From positions 75,661 through 139,660 of the forward strand of contig CAVSAT010000015.1 in NCBI GenBank assembly GCA_963726005.1: a stretch of 64,000 nucleotides of DNA, written 5' to 3'. Each line of letters opens with the position of its first letter. Positions within the stretch are counted from its first letter, which is position 1. Of this stretch, positions 51,727 to 61,764 are shown one piece after another. This DNA is from Bog-473 sp963726005 (GTDB lineage: Bacteria; Actinomycetota; Acidimicrobiia; Acidimicrobiales; RAAP-2). The position numbers and the translations under genes were made by a program. Under the pieces are notes generated by a model. It saw only the letters and a list, made by a program, of their open reading frames with translations. It made no database searches and was not told the origin of the DNA.

Positions 51727-51859
51727 GGGGGCAGACCCTACCCAATCGGGGAGTGGGTCTCGGATCGCCCGTCCCCGTCGGAACGGCGGGAAGCAACCGG
51801 GGGCGACACCCGGACCGGCCTGCGGGGATGGAGCCCGCGTAGTCTGTAGCCTCGTCCGG

Positions 51860-53071
<1,212 letters not shown>

Positions 53072-53072
<1 letters not shown>

Positions 53073-53635
53073 TGGCACCCAAGACCCGGGCGACGCGCAC
53101 GCTGTGGCTGCTCCGTCACGCCAAGACGGTGACCAATCCGCCCCCCGGCGGGTCGGACTACGACCGGGTGCTCGCCCCACGGGGTCGCCGCGACGCCAAC
53201 GCGCTCGGGCGGCTCTTCGCCGGCCACGCCGAGGGGCTCGGTCCCGCCCTGAAGGGCACCCCGCGGCCCGGGGTCGCCCTCGTGTCGCCGGCGGCCCGCA
53301 CGGCGGCGACGGCCGAGCTCGTGCTCGCCAAGATGGACGAGCCGCCGGAGCTCCGCTTCGAAGACGCGCTCTACGGGGCCGACCCCGAGGGGGTGCTCGC
53401 CGTCGTGCGCGCCCTTCCCGACGACGTCCGCGCCGCCATGGTGGTGGGGCACAACCCGACGGCGCAGTCCCTGTCGCAGGGGCTGCTGGCACCCGGCGAC
53501 AAGAAGGGGCACTCGCTGGTGCGGCACGGCTTGCCCACCTGCGCGCTCGGCGTCTACAGGTTCAGCATCGACAGCTGGAAGGACGTCGCTCCGGCCGCGG
53601 CCAAGCTGGTCGCGCTGATGGCGCCGCCCTACTGA
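53072..53635 (+). CDS. SixA-like histidine phosphatase
   Basis: A 187-residue histidine phosphatase superfamily protein with the LWLLRHAKTVTNPP RHG motif, LAPRGRRDANALGRLF, VSPAARTAATAELVL and MVVGHNPTAQSLSQ, the second catalytic His. SixA removes phosphate from His of PTS or histidine kinase proteins; the substrate here is unknown. It starts at ATG 53072, overlapping the lysC stop. Its end overlaps the convergent SRPBCC gene by seven bases. Confidence 0.88.
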
Positions 53636-54114
53636 GGGCGCTCGGCCGCCTCGCGCATCCGCTCGAGGGTCTGCTCCATCCCGGTGCGCAGGTCGGTGTG
53701 CCGGTCCTTGCGGCCGAAGAGCGTCCCGATGATGAACCACCCCATCGGGCTCAGGGGCTGGGTCACGCGGTATGACTCGGTGACCGTCGTCCCGGACGCG
53801 TCCGGTTCGAAGGTGTAGGCCCACTCGACGGTCCCGGCGAACTTCTCCGTACGGGCGAACGCGAAGGCCTTGCCGGGGACGACCTCTGTCACCACCGGCT
53901 TGTTCACCCACGACGGGCGCCGTGGCACCTTGTTGCGCGCCGCGAACCGGGTGCCGACCGCGGGGCCTGTGGCGCCGTCGAGCCAGTGGCACTCGAGGAT
54001 CTCCGGGCTGAACTCGGGCATCCGGGTGACGTCCGCGACGAGCGCGTACACGTCCGCCGCCGGTGCAGCGATGTGGCGGCTGACCGAGTCGTGATCGAGT
54101 GGTTGCGTGGGCAT
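53629..54114 (-). CDS. SRPBCC (polyketide cyclase/START-like) family protein
   Basis: A 161-residue START-like protein: SVSRHIAAPAADVYALVADVTRMPEFSPEILECHWLDG, GTRFAARNKV, VTEVVPGKAFAFARTEKFAGTVEWAYTFEPDASGTTVTESYRV. Family proteins bind hydrophobic ligands. No catalytic residue is evident. It is converged upon by sixA (7-base overlap) and is 39 bases downstream of the MBL gene on the same strand. Function unassigned. Confidence 0.87.
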   Translation of the reverse strand: MPTQPLDHDSVSRHIAAPAADVYALVADVTRMPEFSPEILECHWLDGATGPAVGTRFAARNKVPRRPSWVNKPVVTEVVPGKAFAFARTEKFAGTVEWAYTFEPDASGTTVTESYRVTQPLSPMGWFIIGTLFGRKDRHTDLRTGMEQTLERMREAAERPQ

Positions 54115-54153
54115 GGGTGATTCCTCCGTTCGGGTTTGGTCAGGTCTGCGGGC

Positions 54154-54879
54154 TCACGGTGCGAGAGCGGCGAGGCGTGCCTCGTAGTCGTCCGCCAGGG
54201 CCGAGAGCACGGCGCGGCCGTTCCCGCGGAAGGACGACCCGTGCATGACGCCGAGGGTCGTCGGCGACAGGTCGGCCAGCGAGCGAACGGTCGGCGCGGT
54301 CAGCGGGGTGAGGCAGCTCGCCCCGAAGAGGTCCTCGGCCGCCGCCGCGGCGGGCACGGGGTCGTCATCGGTGAGGGCGACGGGATCACCGAGCTGCGAC
54401 AGCAAGTCCCCGCACAGCAACGTGTTGGTGGTCTCCTCGTACAAGACCCGCGCATCCCACCCGTGCGGGACGTGGGGCGTGTCGATGTGGCGGACTCGAT
54501 GCGTCCCGAGCTCCAACACCTGACCATTGGTCAGCGGAAGCGGCGCGCGGTCGGCCAGGTCGTTCAGCGAGACCATGCAGCCCATCACGCCATGGGCCAC
54601 CTGCGCGTGCGGTGCCGCGGCGAGGAACTGGTTCATGGCCCCGCACTCGTCCGCCTCGAGGTGGCCGAAGGTGATCCACCGCAGCCGGCCCAGGCCCGAG
54701 ACCCGGCCCACGGCCTCCGACACCGAGGGGAACATGGCGCGCGGGCCGGTGTGGAACAGCAGCGGTTCGTCGTCCTCCACCAGGAACTGGTTGAAGGTGA
54801 ACCCGCTGGGCCCGATGTCCGGCACGAAGGTCGACAGCCGGAAGACCCGCTCAGCGATCTCGTCGATGCGTGTGTCCAT
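54154..54879 (-). CDS. Metallo-beta-lactamase-fold protein with diiron (ODP-like) ligands
   Basis: A 241-residue MBL-fold hydrolase. The ligand set looks like the oxygen-binding diiron type: FGHLEADECGAMNQF (H-x-E-x-D), HGVMGC, LCGDLL (Asp) and VMHGSSF (His). Flavodiiron relatives bind O2 or NO through a flavodoxin domain; here the MBL domain stands alone, so the reductant is unknown. It lies three bases after the tetR stop and is probably cotranscribed with it, so it is a candidate target of that regulator. Confidence 0.85.
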   Translation of the reverse strand: MDTRIDEIAERVFRLSTFVPDIGPSGFTFNQFLVEDDEPLLFHTGPRAMFPSVSEAVGRVSGLGRLRWITFGHLEADECGAMNQFLAAAPHAQVAHGVMGCMVSLNDLADRAPLPLTNGQVLELGTHRVRHIDTPHVPHGWDARVLYEETTNTLLCGDLLSQLGDPVALTDDDPVPAAAAAEDLFGASCLTPLTAPTVRSLADLSPTTLGVMHGSSFRGNGRAVLSALADDYEARLAALAP

Positions 54880-54881
54880 GG

Positions 54882-55517
54882 TCAGTTTCCTCTCTTCGTC
54901 AGACGCCGCGACGCGGGCTGCACCTCGGCGAAGAACATGTCGACGGCGCGGTCGAACAGCCCGATCCAGCGAGTCCCACCGGGATCGTTGGCCAGCTGCT
55001 GGTTACTGAGGCCGCTGATCAGCGCGGTCCACAGGTCGAAGGCGCCGGGATCGGTGATGCCGAGCTCGATGAGCAGGGCCTGCACTCGTGCGCTGAGCTC
55101 GATGGCGGGTCCGTAGGAATCGGGCGAGGGGGTGAAGCCGGGGATGGTGCGCTGGAAGAGGAGCTGGTTGCGGACCGGGTCGCTCGCTGAGAACAGCACC
55201 AGAGCCCTGCCGCTCTCCCGGAGGGCGTCACGGCCCTCGCGGCCCTCCAGGGCTCCTGCCGCGACGGCCAGCGCCTCGCGCATGCCCTGCCCGAACATGG
55301 CGTCGTAGATCGCGTGCTTCGAGTCGAAGTACTGGTACAGCGAGGGCGCCCGCATCCCGACCGCAGCGGCGAGATCGCGGAAGGAGAGTGCGGCGAGCCC
55401 CTCGGCCCGCACGATGGCCCAGGCTGCCCGGAGGATCTCGGTCCTCGTCGCCGCATGGCGGGCCGCCCTGCGGCCGCCGGCGGGGGTCATCGTCTCGGCG
55501 GGCGCTTCGTCTAACAT
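54882..55517 (-). CDS. TetR-family transcriptional regulator
   Basis: A 211-residue repressor. The DNA-binding N-terminus is AATRTEILRAAWAIVRAEGLAALSFRDLAAAVGMRAPSLYQYFDSKHAIYDAMF; the C-terminal ligand domain (MREALAVAAGALEGRE and following helices) is divergent, so the inducer is unknown. The ATG at 55517 lies at the expected transcription start, implying a leaderless mRNA and autorepression through the palindrome it overlaps. Operonic with the MBL gene. Confidence 0.93.
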   Translation of the reverse strand: MLDEAPAETMTPAGGRRAARHAATRTEILRAAWAIVRAEGLAALSFRDLAAAVGMRAPSLYQYFDSKHAIYDAMFGQGMREALAVAAGALEGREGRDALRESGRALVLFSASDPVRNQLLFQRTIPGFTPSPDSYGPAIELSARVQALLIELGITDPGAFDLWTALISGLSNQQLANDPGGTRWIGLFDRAVDMFFAEVQPASRRLTKRGN

Positions 55518-55523
55518 TGTTAG
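55511..55523. promoter_or_regulatory. TetR autoregulatory operator, perfect palindrome
   Basis: CTAACA-T-TGTTAG is a 13-base perfect inverted repeat that covers the tetR ATG and the predicted transcription start, so the regulator could block its own expression. A second partial repeat (GTTAGAATTAGTC) lies upstream at about 55538-55550. Confidence 0.65.
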
Positions 55524-55524
55524 G

Positions 55525-55552
55525 ATTATCTCACTTGGTTAGAATTAGTCAA
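55525..55552 (-). promoter_or_regulatory. Promoter of tetR-MBL, leaderless
   Basis: Minus strand TTGACT (55547-55552), 16 bases, GATAAT (55525-55530). The start site would be near 55518-55517, on the ATG itself, so the message would be leaderless. Both hexamers match consensus well. Confidence 0.65.
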
Positions 55553-55676
55553 GGGGCGCGGCGGGAGAAACTGTCCCCGCTCGGGGTGGGATCGGGGCAG
55601 CGACCGGTGGATGGGCCGCGCCGGAGCACTGGCCCGGTGCCGCCGGCACCGAGCGGTCGGACGGTCGGCGGGCGGG

Positions 55677-56858
55677 TCAGGACGCGCGCAGGATGGCGGC
55701 GTCGCCCTGGCCACCGCCGCCGCACAGCGCCACAGCGGCGGTGGAGGCGCCGCGGCGGCGCAGCTCGAGCAGGGCCGTGAGGGCGAGCCGGGTGCCCGAC
55801 ATGCCGACGGGATGCCCGAGGGCGATGGCCCCGCCGTTGACGTTGACCCTGTCCTCGCCGATGCCGAGGTCGTCGACGGAGGCGAGCCCCACGGCGGCGA
55901 AGGCTTCGTTGATCTCGAAGAGGTCGACCGAGCCGAGGTCCACCCCGGCCTTCCCGGCGGCCTTCATGATCGCCCGCGACGGCTGGGTCAGGAGGGAGTT
56001 GTCCGGGCCCGCGACCATGCCGTAGCCGACGATCTGGCCGAGGGGCGTGATCCCGAGCGCCTTGGCCCGCTCGGCCGACATCACGACAACGGCCGCGCCG
56101 CCGTCGGAGATCTGCGATGCATTGCCGGCGGTGATGGTGCCGTTCTTGGTGAACGCCGGCTTGAGGGCGCCCAGCGACTCGGCCGTGGTGCCCGGGCGCA
56201 CGCCCTCGTCGGTGTCGACCAGGAGCGGGTCGCCCTTGCGCTGGGGGACCTGCACGGGCACGATCTCGTCGGCCAGGCGGCCCTCTTTGGCGGCCGCCGC
56301 GGCCTTCTCGTGGCTCGCCGCCGCGAGCGCATCCTGGCGTTCCCGGGTGATGCCGACCTTCTCGTTGTGCTGCTCGGTGGAGAGGCCCATGGCAATGTGG
56401 TCGAAGGAGTCGGTCAGTCCGTCGTGCATCATGGAGTCGACCAGGGTGGCGTCGCCGATCCGGATGCCGGCGCGGGCACCGGGCAGCAGATGGGGCGCCT
56501 GGGTCATGGACTCCATCCCACCCGCCACCACGATCTCGGCGTCACCGGCCCGGATCATCTGGTCGGCCAGGTAGATGGTGTTGAGGCCCGAGAGGCAGAC
56601 CTTGTTGATGGTGTTGGCCGGGACCGTCATGGGGACGCCGCCCTTCGCCGCGGCCTGGCGGGCCGTGATCTGCCCCTGGCCGGCCTGTATCACCTGGCCC
56701 ATGAGCACGTAGTCGACCTGGTCGGGCGCCACGCCCGCCCGCGACAACGCCTCGGCAATGGCGAAGCCGCCCAGGTCCATGGCCGTGAACCCAGCCAGCG
56801 CGCCCGACAGCTTCCCGATGGGGGTCCGAGCCCCTGCGACGATGACGGCCTCAGCCAT
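55677..56858 (-). CDS. Acetyl-CoA acetyltransferase (thiolase)
   Basis: A 393-residue thiolase. Nucleophile Cys in INKVCLSG, catalytic His in NEAFAAVGLAS and GHPVGMSGTR, and CGGGGQG near the end are all present. Length and motifs match acetoacetyl-CoA-forming degradative/biosynthetic thiolases (PhaA/AtoB). It would condense two acetyl-CoA to start the ethylmalonyl-CoA pathway, or cleave acetoacetyl-CoA. ATG at 56858 has GGAGGTG 6 bases upstream, which decides it over the GTG at 56867 that lies within that site. Confidence 0.94.
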   Translation of the reverse strand: MAEAVIVAGARTPIGKLSGALAGFTAMDLGGFAIAEALSRAGVAPDQVDYVLMGQVIQAGQGQITARQAAAKGGVPMTVPANTINKVCLSGLNTIYLADQMIRAGDAEIVVAGGMESMTQAPHLLPGARAGIRIGDATLVDSMMHDGLTDSFDHIAMGLSTEQHNEKVGITRERQDALAAASHEKAAAAAKEGRLADEIVPVQVPQRKGDPLLVDTDEGVRPGTTAESLGALKPAFTKNGTITAGNASQISDGGAAVVVMSAERAKALGITPLGQIVGYGMVAGPDNSLLTQPSRAIMKAAGKAGVDLGSVDLFEINEAFAAVGLASVDDLGIGEDRVNVNGGAIALGHPVGMSGTRLALTALLELRRRGASTAAVALCGGGGQGDAAILRAS

Positions 56859-56886
56859 AGCCTGCACCTCCGGTTCCCGCCGGTCT

Positions 56887-56904
56887 GGTTACCGGTCGGA
56901 AACC
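56887..56904. promoter_or_regulatory. Operator-like palindrome between thiolase and ccr
   Basis: GGTTACCG (56887-56894), two bases, CGGAAACC (56897-56904), symmetric at seven of nine positions. It resembles the site upstream of hbd (14 of 18 bases identical). It lies in the 77-base divergent region, upstream of a TATCGT -10-like element 8 bases before the ccr ATG, and could control both genes. Confidence 0.6.
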
Positions 56905-56935
56905 ACATCTTACGGGCCAACTATCGTCGGGTCAC

Positions 56936-58276
56936 ATGAGCGACATCCTCAGTGCTGCGTTGGCCGGTGCGCCCGCCGATGAGCTGGCCGGACTCGAGTT
57001 GCCGGGCTTCTACCGGGCCGCCGTGGTCAGGCGGAGCGAGACGGCCATGTTCGAGGGGCTGGACTCCGCGGACAAGGATCCCCGCTTGTCCCTGCACGTC
57101 GAGGAGGTGCCGCTGCCCGAGCTGGCGCCCGACGAGGCCTATGTCGCGGTCATGGCGTCGTCGATCAACTTCAACACGGTCTGGACGTCCATCTTCGAGC
57201 CCCTGCCGACGTTCGGTTTCCTCGATCGCCTGGCCAAGGAGGGGCCGTGGGCGGCGCGCCACGCGCTCGACTACCACGTGGTCGGCTCGGACGCCGCCGG
57301 CGTCGTGCTGCGGACGGGCTCGGCCGTGCGCAACTGGACGGTGGGCGACAAGATCACCGTGCACTGCAACTACGTCGACGACCAGGACCCCTCGGCGCAC
57401 GACGACTCCATGCTGGCGGCCAACCAGCGCATCTGGGGCTTCGAGTCGAACTTCGGCGGCCTGGCCGACATCTGCGTGGTCAAGGCGAACCAGATCATGC
57501 CCAAACCGGCGCACCTGAGTTGGGAAGAGGCGGCCGTCAACGCGCTGTGCAACTCGACCGCCTACCGCATGCTGGTCTCGCACAACGGGGCTCGGATGAC
57601 GCAGGGTGACAAGGTGCTCGTGTGGGGGGCCAGCGGCGGCCTCGGCAGCTATGCCGTGCAGCACGTCATGAACGGCGGCGGCACACCCATCGGGGTCGTC
57701 TCCTCGCCGGAGAAGGTGAAGCTGCTGAACGACCTCGGCGTCGAGGCCGTCATCGACCGGAAGGCGGCGGACTACCGCTTCTGGTCCGACGAGCACACCC
57801 AGGACGAGTCCGAATGGCGCCGCCTCGGCAAGGACATCCGGGGCCTCGTGGGCGGGGAGCCCGAGATCGTCTTCGAACACCCGGGCCGCCAGACGATGGG
57901 CGCCTCGGTCTTCGTGTGCAAGCGGGCGGGGACGATCGTGACGTGCGCCGCCACGTCGGGCTACATGATCGAGTACGACAACCGCCACCTGTGGATGAAG
58001 CTCAAGACGATCAAGGGCTCGCACTTCGCCAACTACCGTGAGGCGTGGGACGCCAACCAGCTCATCCGTGACGGCAAGGTGCTGCCGCCACTCTCCGCCG
58101 TCTACCCGCTCGAGCAGGTGGGCGAGGCCGCCTACCAGGTGCACCACAACCTGCACGAGGGCAAGATCGGGGTCCTGTGCGTGGCCCCCACCGAGGGCCT
58201 CGGCATCGACGACCCCGAGCTGCGCGCCAAGGTCGGCGAGGACCGCATCACGCTGTTCCGGAGGCACGGCGCGTGA
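56936..58276 (+). CDS. ccr: Crotonyl-CoA carboxylase/reductase
   Basis: A 446-residue zinc-independent MDR-family enzyme. Ccr-specific segments are NFNTVWTSIFEPLPTFGFLDRLAKEGPWAARHALDYHVVGSD, VHCNYVDDQDPSAHDDSMLAANQRIWGFESNFGGLADICVVK, WGASGGLGSYAVQ and EHPGRQTMGASVFVCKRAGTIVTCAATSG. It reduces and carboxylates crotonyl-CoA with NADPH and CO2 to (2S)-ethylmalonyl-CoA, the defining step of the ethylmalonyl-CoA pathway. It overlaps the epimerase by four bases. Upstream lies the palindrome shared with hbd. Confidence 0.95.
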   Translation: MSDILSAALAGAPADELAGLELPGFYRAAVVRRSETAMFEGLDSADKDPRLSLHVEEVPLPELAPDEAYVAVMASSINFNTVWTSIFEPLPTFGFLDRLAKEGPWAARHALDYHVVGSDAAGVVLRTGSAVRNWTVGDKITVHCNYVDDQDPSAHDDSMLAANQRIWGFESNFGGLADICVVKANQIMPKPAHLSWEEAAVNALCNSTAYRMLVSHNGARMTQGDKVLVWGASGGLGSYAVQHVMNGGGTPIGVVSSPEKVKLLNDLGVEAVIDRKAADYRFWSDEHTQDESEWRRLGKDIRGLVGGEPEIVFEHPGRQTMGASVFVCKRAGTIVTCAATSGYMIEYDNRHLWMKLKTIKGSHFANYREAWDANQLIRDGKVLPPLSAVYPLEQVGEAAYQVHHNLHEGKIGVLCVAPTEGLGIDDPELRAKVGEDRITLFRRHGA

Positions 58277-58680
58277 GCGATCTCCTCACCGAGATCGACC
58301 ATGTCGCCATCGCCGTCAACGACCTCGACGCCGCCGTCGCCTGGTACGCGGACGTCTTCGGGGCCACGGTGGACCACCGCGAGCGCGTCGAGTCCGACGG
58401 CGTCGAGGAGGCGCTGCTCAAGGTGGCCGACTCCTACATACAGCTGCTGATGCCGGTGAGGGACGACTCCCCCGTCGCCAAGTTTCTCGCCAACAAGGGC
58501 GAGGGGCTCCACCACGTCGGCTACCGGGTCGACGACTGCAGCGTGGCCCTCCAGGCGGTCAAGGACTCCGGCGGCCGGGTCATCGACGATGCCCCACGGC
58601 CAGGCTCTCGGGGCACGACCGTCGCCTTCGTACACCCCAAGACGTCGTTCGGGACGCTGATAGAGCTCGTCCAGGAGTAG
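58273..58680 (+). CDS. mce: Methylmalonyl/ethylmalonyl-CoA epimerase
   Basis: A 135-residue VOC-fold epimerase: ITEIDHVAIAVNDLDAAVAWYADVFGATVDHRERVESDGVEEALLKVADSYIQLL, KGEGLHHVGYRVDDC and VAFVHPKTSFGTLIELVQE. The His and Glu metal ligands (DHVAI, HHVGY, IELVQ) are present. It flips C2 of ethyl- and methylmalonyl-CoA so that the mutases can act. The GTG at 58273 overlaps the ccr TGA (GTGA), implying coupling. Confidence 0.93.
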   Translation: MSDLLTEIDHVAIAVNDLDAAVAWYADVFGATVDHRERVESDGVEEALLKVADSYIQLLMPVRDDSPVAKFLANKGEGLHHVGYRVDDCSVALQAVKDSGGRVIDDAPRPGSRGTTVAFVHPKTSFGTLIELVQE

Positions 58681-58721
58681 CCGGCCCGCACGCCGGGGAG
58701 TCTTCCCTTCTCAAGCCGAGA

Positions 58722-58763
58722 CCTCGTGCCTCGTGCCTCGTGTGTCGTGTGTCGTGTGTCGTG
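58722..58763. repeat. Tandem heptanucleotide repeat
   Basis: Six consecutive 7-base units: three CCTCGTG followed by three TGTCGTG. It lies between the convergent mce and cysNC genes. Such a short period suggests slippage, and the two blocks show a 2-base difference that has been copied along the array. Confidence 0.85.
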
Positions 58764-58859
58764 TCTCCGCCGGTGAGTATTTCTCGAACTATCAACCGAC
58801 ATGCTTAGAGTTTAAAAGACTTTGTCGGTCGTCTCGTAGCTGTGTGCGTGTGGCTGTGC

Positions 58860-58883
58860 GGGTCGCTGGGTCGCTGAGTCGCT
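58860..58883. repeat. Tandem octanucleotide repeat
   Basis: Three 8-base units (GGGTCGCT, GGGTCGCT, GAGTCGCT) close to the stop of cysNC. It is separate from the 7-base array 100 bases away. Confidence 0.7.
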
Positions 58884-58894
58884 GTCCGAGCGGG

Positions 58895-60753
58895 CTAGCG
58901 CAGAAGCTCCTCGACGAGATCGAGCACGCATGACACCTGCTCGGAGAGGCTGCCCGAGTTCGGCCCGACCGCCAGATCGGGATTCGGGGGCATCTCGTAC
59001 GCCGAGTCGATGCCGGTGAAGCCGGGCAGCTGGCCGGACCGCGCCGGGCGTAGAGCCCCTTGGGGTCGCGCCGCTCGCACTCCTCGAGCGAGGTGTCGAC
59101 GAAGACCTCGGCGTAGGCGAGCCCCGCCTCCTCGTGCATCGTCCGGATGAGACGGCGGTCTTCCTCGAAGGGGCAGATCAGCGCGATGAGGGCCAGCGCA
59201 CCCGAGTCGGCGAACATGCGGGCGACTTCACCGGCCCGGCGGACGTTCTCGGTGCGGTCGCGATCGGAGAAGCCGAGGTCGCCGTTGAGCCCGTGGCGCA
59301 GGTTGTCACCGTCAAGGAGGAAGGCGGGCCGGCCGCTGCGCACGAAGGCCTCCTCGACACCGGAGGCCAGTGTCGACTTGCCGGCGCCGGAAAGCCCCGT
59401 GAACAGGAGCGTCGCGCCCGCCGCGCCCAACGCGGCGTAGCGCTCGGACCGGGACAGCCGCCCGCCGTGGCGCACGACGTTGGGGCTGGCGTGGGTGCTC
59501 CCGATGACCCGGATCACGCCCGCCCCGACGGTGGCGTTGGTGGTCGGGTCGATGATGATGAAGCTGCCCGTGGTCCGGTTGGTCGTGTAGTCGTCGACCA
59601 GCAGGGGCTCGGTGCAGCGGAACGACACCCGGCCGATCTCGTTCAGCGCGAGCGTCGACGCCACCTCGTCGCGGTGCAGGCCGTTCACGTCGAGCCGGTA
59701 CTGCACCGCGTCCGTTGTCGCCCGCACCGTCCGGGTGCTGTGCTTGAGCAGGTAGGTGCGGCCCTCGCCCAACGACGAGCGCTCGTCCATCCAGCACACG
59801 GTTGCCTCGATGTCGTGCGACACCGTCGGCCGGTTGTTGGGCCGGCACAGGATGTCGCCGCGGGACACCGCGATGTCGTCGGTCAGGGTGATCACGACGG
59901 CCATGGGTGGGAACGCCTCGGCCACCTCGCCGTCGGCGGTGTGGATGGAGGCGATGCGCGATGTCGTCCCCGACGGCATGACCAGCAGCTCGTCCCCCGG
60001 GCGGAGCACCCCGCTGGCCACGGTCCCTGCGTAGCCCCGGAAGTCGGGCGCGTCGGGCGTCTGGCTGCGGATGACGTACTGCACGGGGAAACGGGGGTCG
60101 ATGAAATTCTCGTCGCTGCCGATGTACACCGACTCGAGGTGGTTGAGCAGTGGTGACCCGTCGTACCACCACATGTGGTCGGAGCGCTGCACGACATTGT
60201 CGCCCCGGAGCGCCGAGATCGGGATGAACGTGATGTCGTGCACGTTGAGCCGGGCGGCGAACTCCATGAAGTCGGACTTGATCTCCTCGTAGCGATCCTG
60301 GCTCCAGTCGACCAGGTCCATCTTGTTGACGCACACGACCATGTGGGGGACCCCGAGCATGGAGGCGAGGAAGGCGTGGCGCCGCGTCTGCTCGATCACC
60401 CCCTTGCGGGCGTCGATCAGGATGAGCGACATGTGGGCGTTCGAGGCCCCGGTGACCATGTTGCGCGTGTACTCGGTGTGTCCGGGGGTGTCCGCGATGA
60501 TGAACTTGCGCTTCGGCGTGGCGAAGTAGCGGTAGGCGACGTCGATCGTGATGCCCTGCTCGCGCTCGGCACGCAGCCCGTCGGTCAGCAGTGCGAGGTC
60601 GGTCTCGGGGTTGCCGCGCTGCTCGCTGGTACGGCGGATGGCCTCGAGCTGGTCCTCGAAGATCCCCTTGGCGTCGTAGAGCAGGCGGCCGATGAGCGTC
60701 GACTTGCCGTCGTCGACCGAGCCGGCGGTGGCGAGGCGCAGGAGCTCGGTCAC
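58895..60753 (-). CDS. cysNC: Bifunctional sulfate adenylyltransferase subunit 1 / APS kinase, one frame break
   Basis: About 620 residues. The N-terminal GTPase is CysN: GSVDDGKSTLIGRLLYDAKGIFEDQLEAI, REQGITIDVAYRYF, ADTPGHTEY and NKMDL. The C-terminal APS kinase has GLSGAGKSTLASGVEEAF and LDGDNLRHGLNGDLGFSDRDRTENVRR, then ECERRDPKGLYA; one missing G near 59048 breaks the frame before RSGQLPGFTGIDSAYEMPPNPDLAV. It activates sulfate to APS then PAPS. The GTG at 60753 shares a base with the cysD stop. The break is probably an error. Confidence 0.93.
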
Positions 60754-61724
60754 TAGAAGTACCCCTCCCGCTTGCGGTCCTCCATGCCGGCCTCCGAAAT
60801 GCGGTCGTCGGCTCTCGTCGCGCCCCGCTCGGTCAGGCGGGTGCCGGCCACCTCGGCCACCACGAGGTCGATCGTCTCGGCCATGGACTCGACGCACCCG
60901 GTGCAGTCGGCGTCGCCCACCGTCCGGAAGCGCACCATGGCCTCGAAGACGGGCTCGCCCCCGGTCGGGGCCAGGTGGTCGGACACGGCCATGAGCATGC
61001 CGTCGCGCTGGAACACCTGGCGCCGGTGCGCGAAGTAGATCCGCGGCACGTCGATCCCCTCCTCGCGGATGTAGTGCCACACGTCGAGCTCGGTCCAGTT
61101 CGAGAGCGGGAAGACCCTGATGTGCTCGCCCTTGTTGTGCCGCGCGTTGTAGAGGTTCCACAGCTCGGGGCGCTGGTTCTTCGGATCCCACTGGCCGAAC
61201 TCGTCGCGGAAGCTGAAGATCCGCTCCTTCGCCCTCGCCTTCTCCTCGTCCCGGCGCGCCCCGCCGAAGACGGCGTCGTAGCGCCCCTCCCGGATGGCGC
61301 GCAACAACGTGGGCGTCTGCAGCCGGTTGCGCGTCGCCCCGGGCGTGGTGTCCTCGACGGTGCGGCCGGCGTCGATGTCGTCCTGCACCTTGGCCACCAC
61401 GACCCGAACGCCGAGGGCGGCCGCGTAGCGGTCCCGGAACTCGAGGACCTCCTCGAAGTTGCGCCCGGTGTCGATGTGGAGCACCGGGAAGGGCACCGGG
61501 GCCGGCCAGAAGGCCTTCTTGGCCAGGTGCAGCATGACGATGGAGTCCTTGCCCCCCGAGAAGAGCAGGACCGGGCGCTCGAACTCTGCCGCCACCTCGC
61601 GGAAGACGTGGATGGCGTGCGCCTCCAGGGCGCCGAGGTGTGACAGGCGGTAGTGGCCGGTTGCGCCGGGCGGCGCGCCGTCCCCCCGCCCGCCGGAGTC
61701 ACCCACCATCCGCGGTGTCGCCAA
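60753..61724 (-). CDS. cysD: Sulfate adenylyltransferase subunit 2
   Basis: About 323 residues of the PAPS reductase-like ATP sulfurylase catalytic subunit: FERPVLLFSGGKDSIVMLHLAKKAF (P-loop SGGKDS), VLHIDTGRNFEEVLEFRDRYA, FGGARRDEEKARAKERIFSFRDEFGQWDPKNQRPELWNLYN and WTELDVWHYI. It pairs with CysN. TTG at 61724 has AGGAG 7 bases upstream; ATG at 61709 is an alternative five codons in. It lies 40 bases after rpoC on the same strand, separated by a hairpin. Confidence 0.93.
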   Translation of the reverse strand: MATPRMVGDSGGRGDGAPPGATGHYRLSHLGALEAHAIHVFREVAAEFERPVLLFSGGKDSIVMLHLAKKAFWPAPVPFPVLHIDTGRNFEEVLEFRDRYAAALGVRVVVAKVQDDIDAGRTVEDTTPGATRNRLQTPTLLRAIREGRYDAVFGGARRDEEKARAKERIFSFRDEFGQWDPKNQRPELWNLYNARHNKGEHIRVFPLSNWTELDVWHYIREEGIDVPRIYFAHRRQVFQRDGMLMAVSDHLAPTGGEPVFEAMVRFRTVGDADCTGCVESMAETIDLVVAEVAGTRLTERGATRADDRISEAGMEDRKREGYF

Positions 61725-61738
61725 CGCTGTTCTCCTGT

Positions 61739-61763
61739 CTTCCCGCCGGTCAACCGGGAGAAG
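61739..61763. terminator. Hairpin between rpoC and cysD
   Basis: CTTCTCCCGG-TTGA-CCGGCGGGAAG (read on the minus strand) forms a 10-bp stem with one bulge. It follows the rpoC TAA by one base and lies just before the cysD ribosome-binding site. It lacks a T-tract, so it may be a weak terminator or attenuator. Confidence 0.5.
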
Positions 61764-61764
61764 T

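Larger units (their letters stand above)
58681..58894. other. 214-base convergent intergenic region with repeats
   Basis: No gene. It begins with a short CCGGC/GCCGG stem (58681-58696), then the 7-base array, an AT-rich segment (58785-58820), and a second array of three 8-base units GGGTCGCT/GAGTCGCT (58860-58883). Likely a transcription-end and repeat-slippage zone. Confidence 0.6.
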
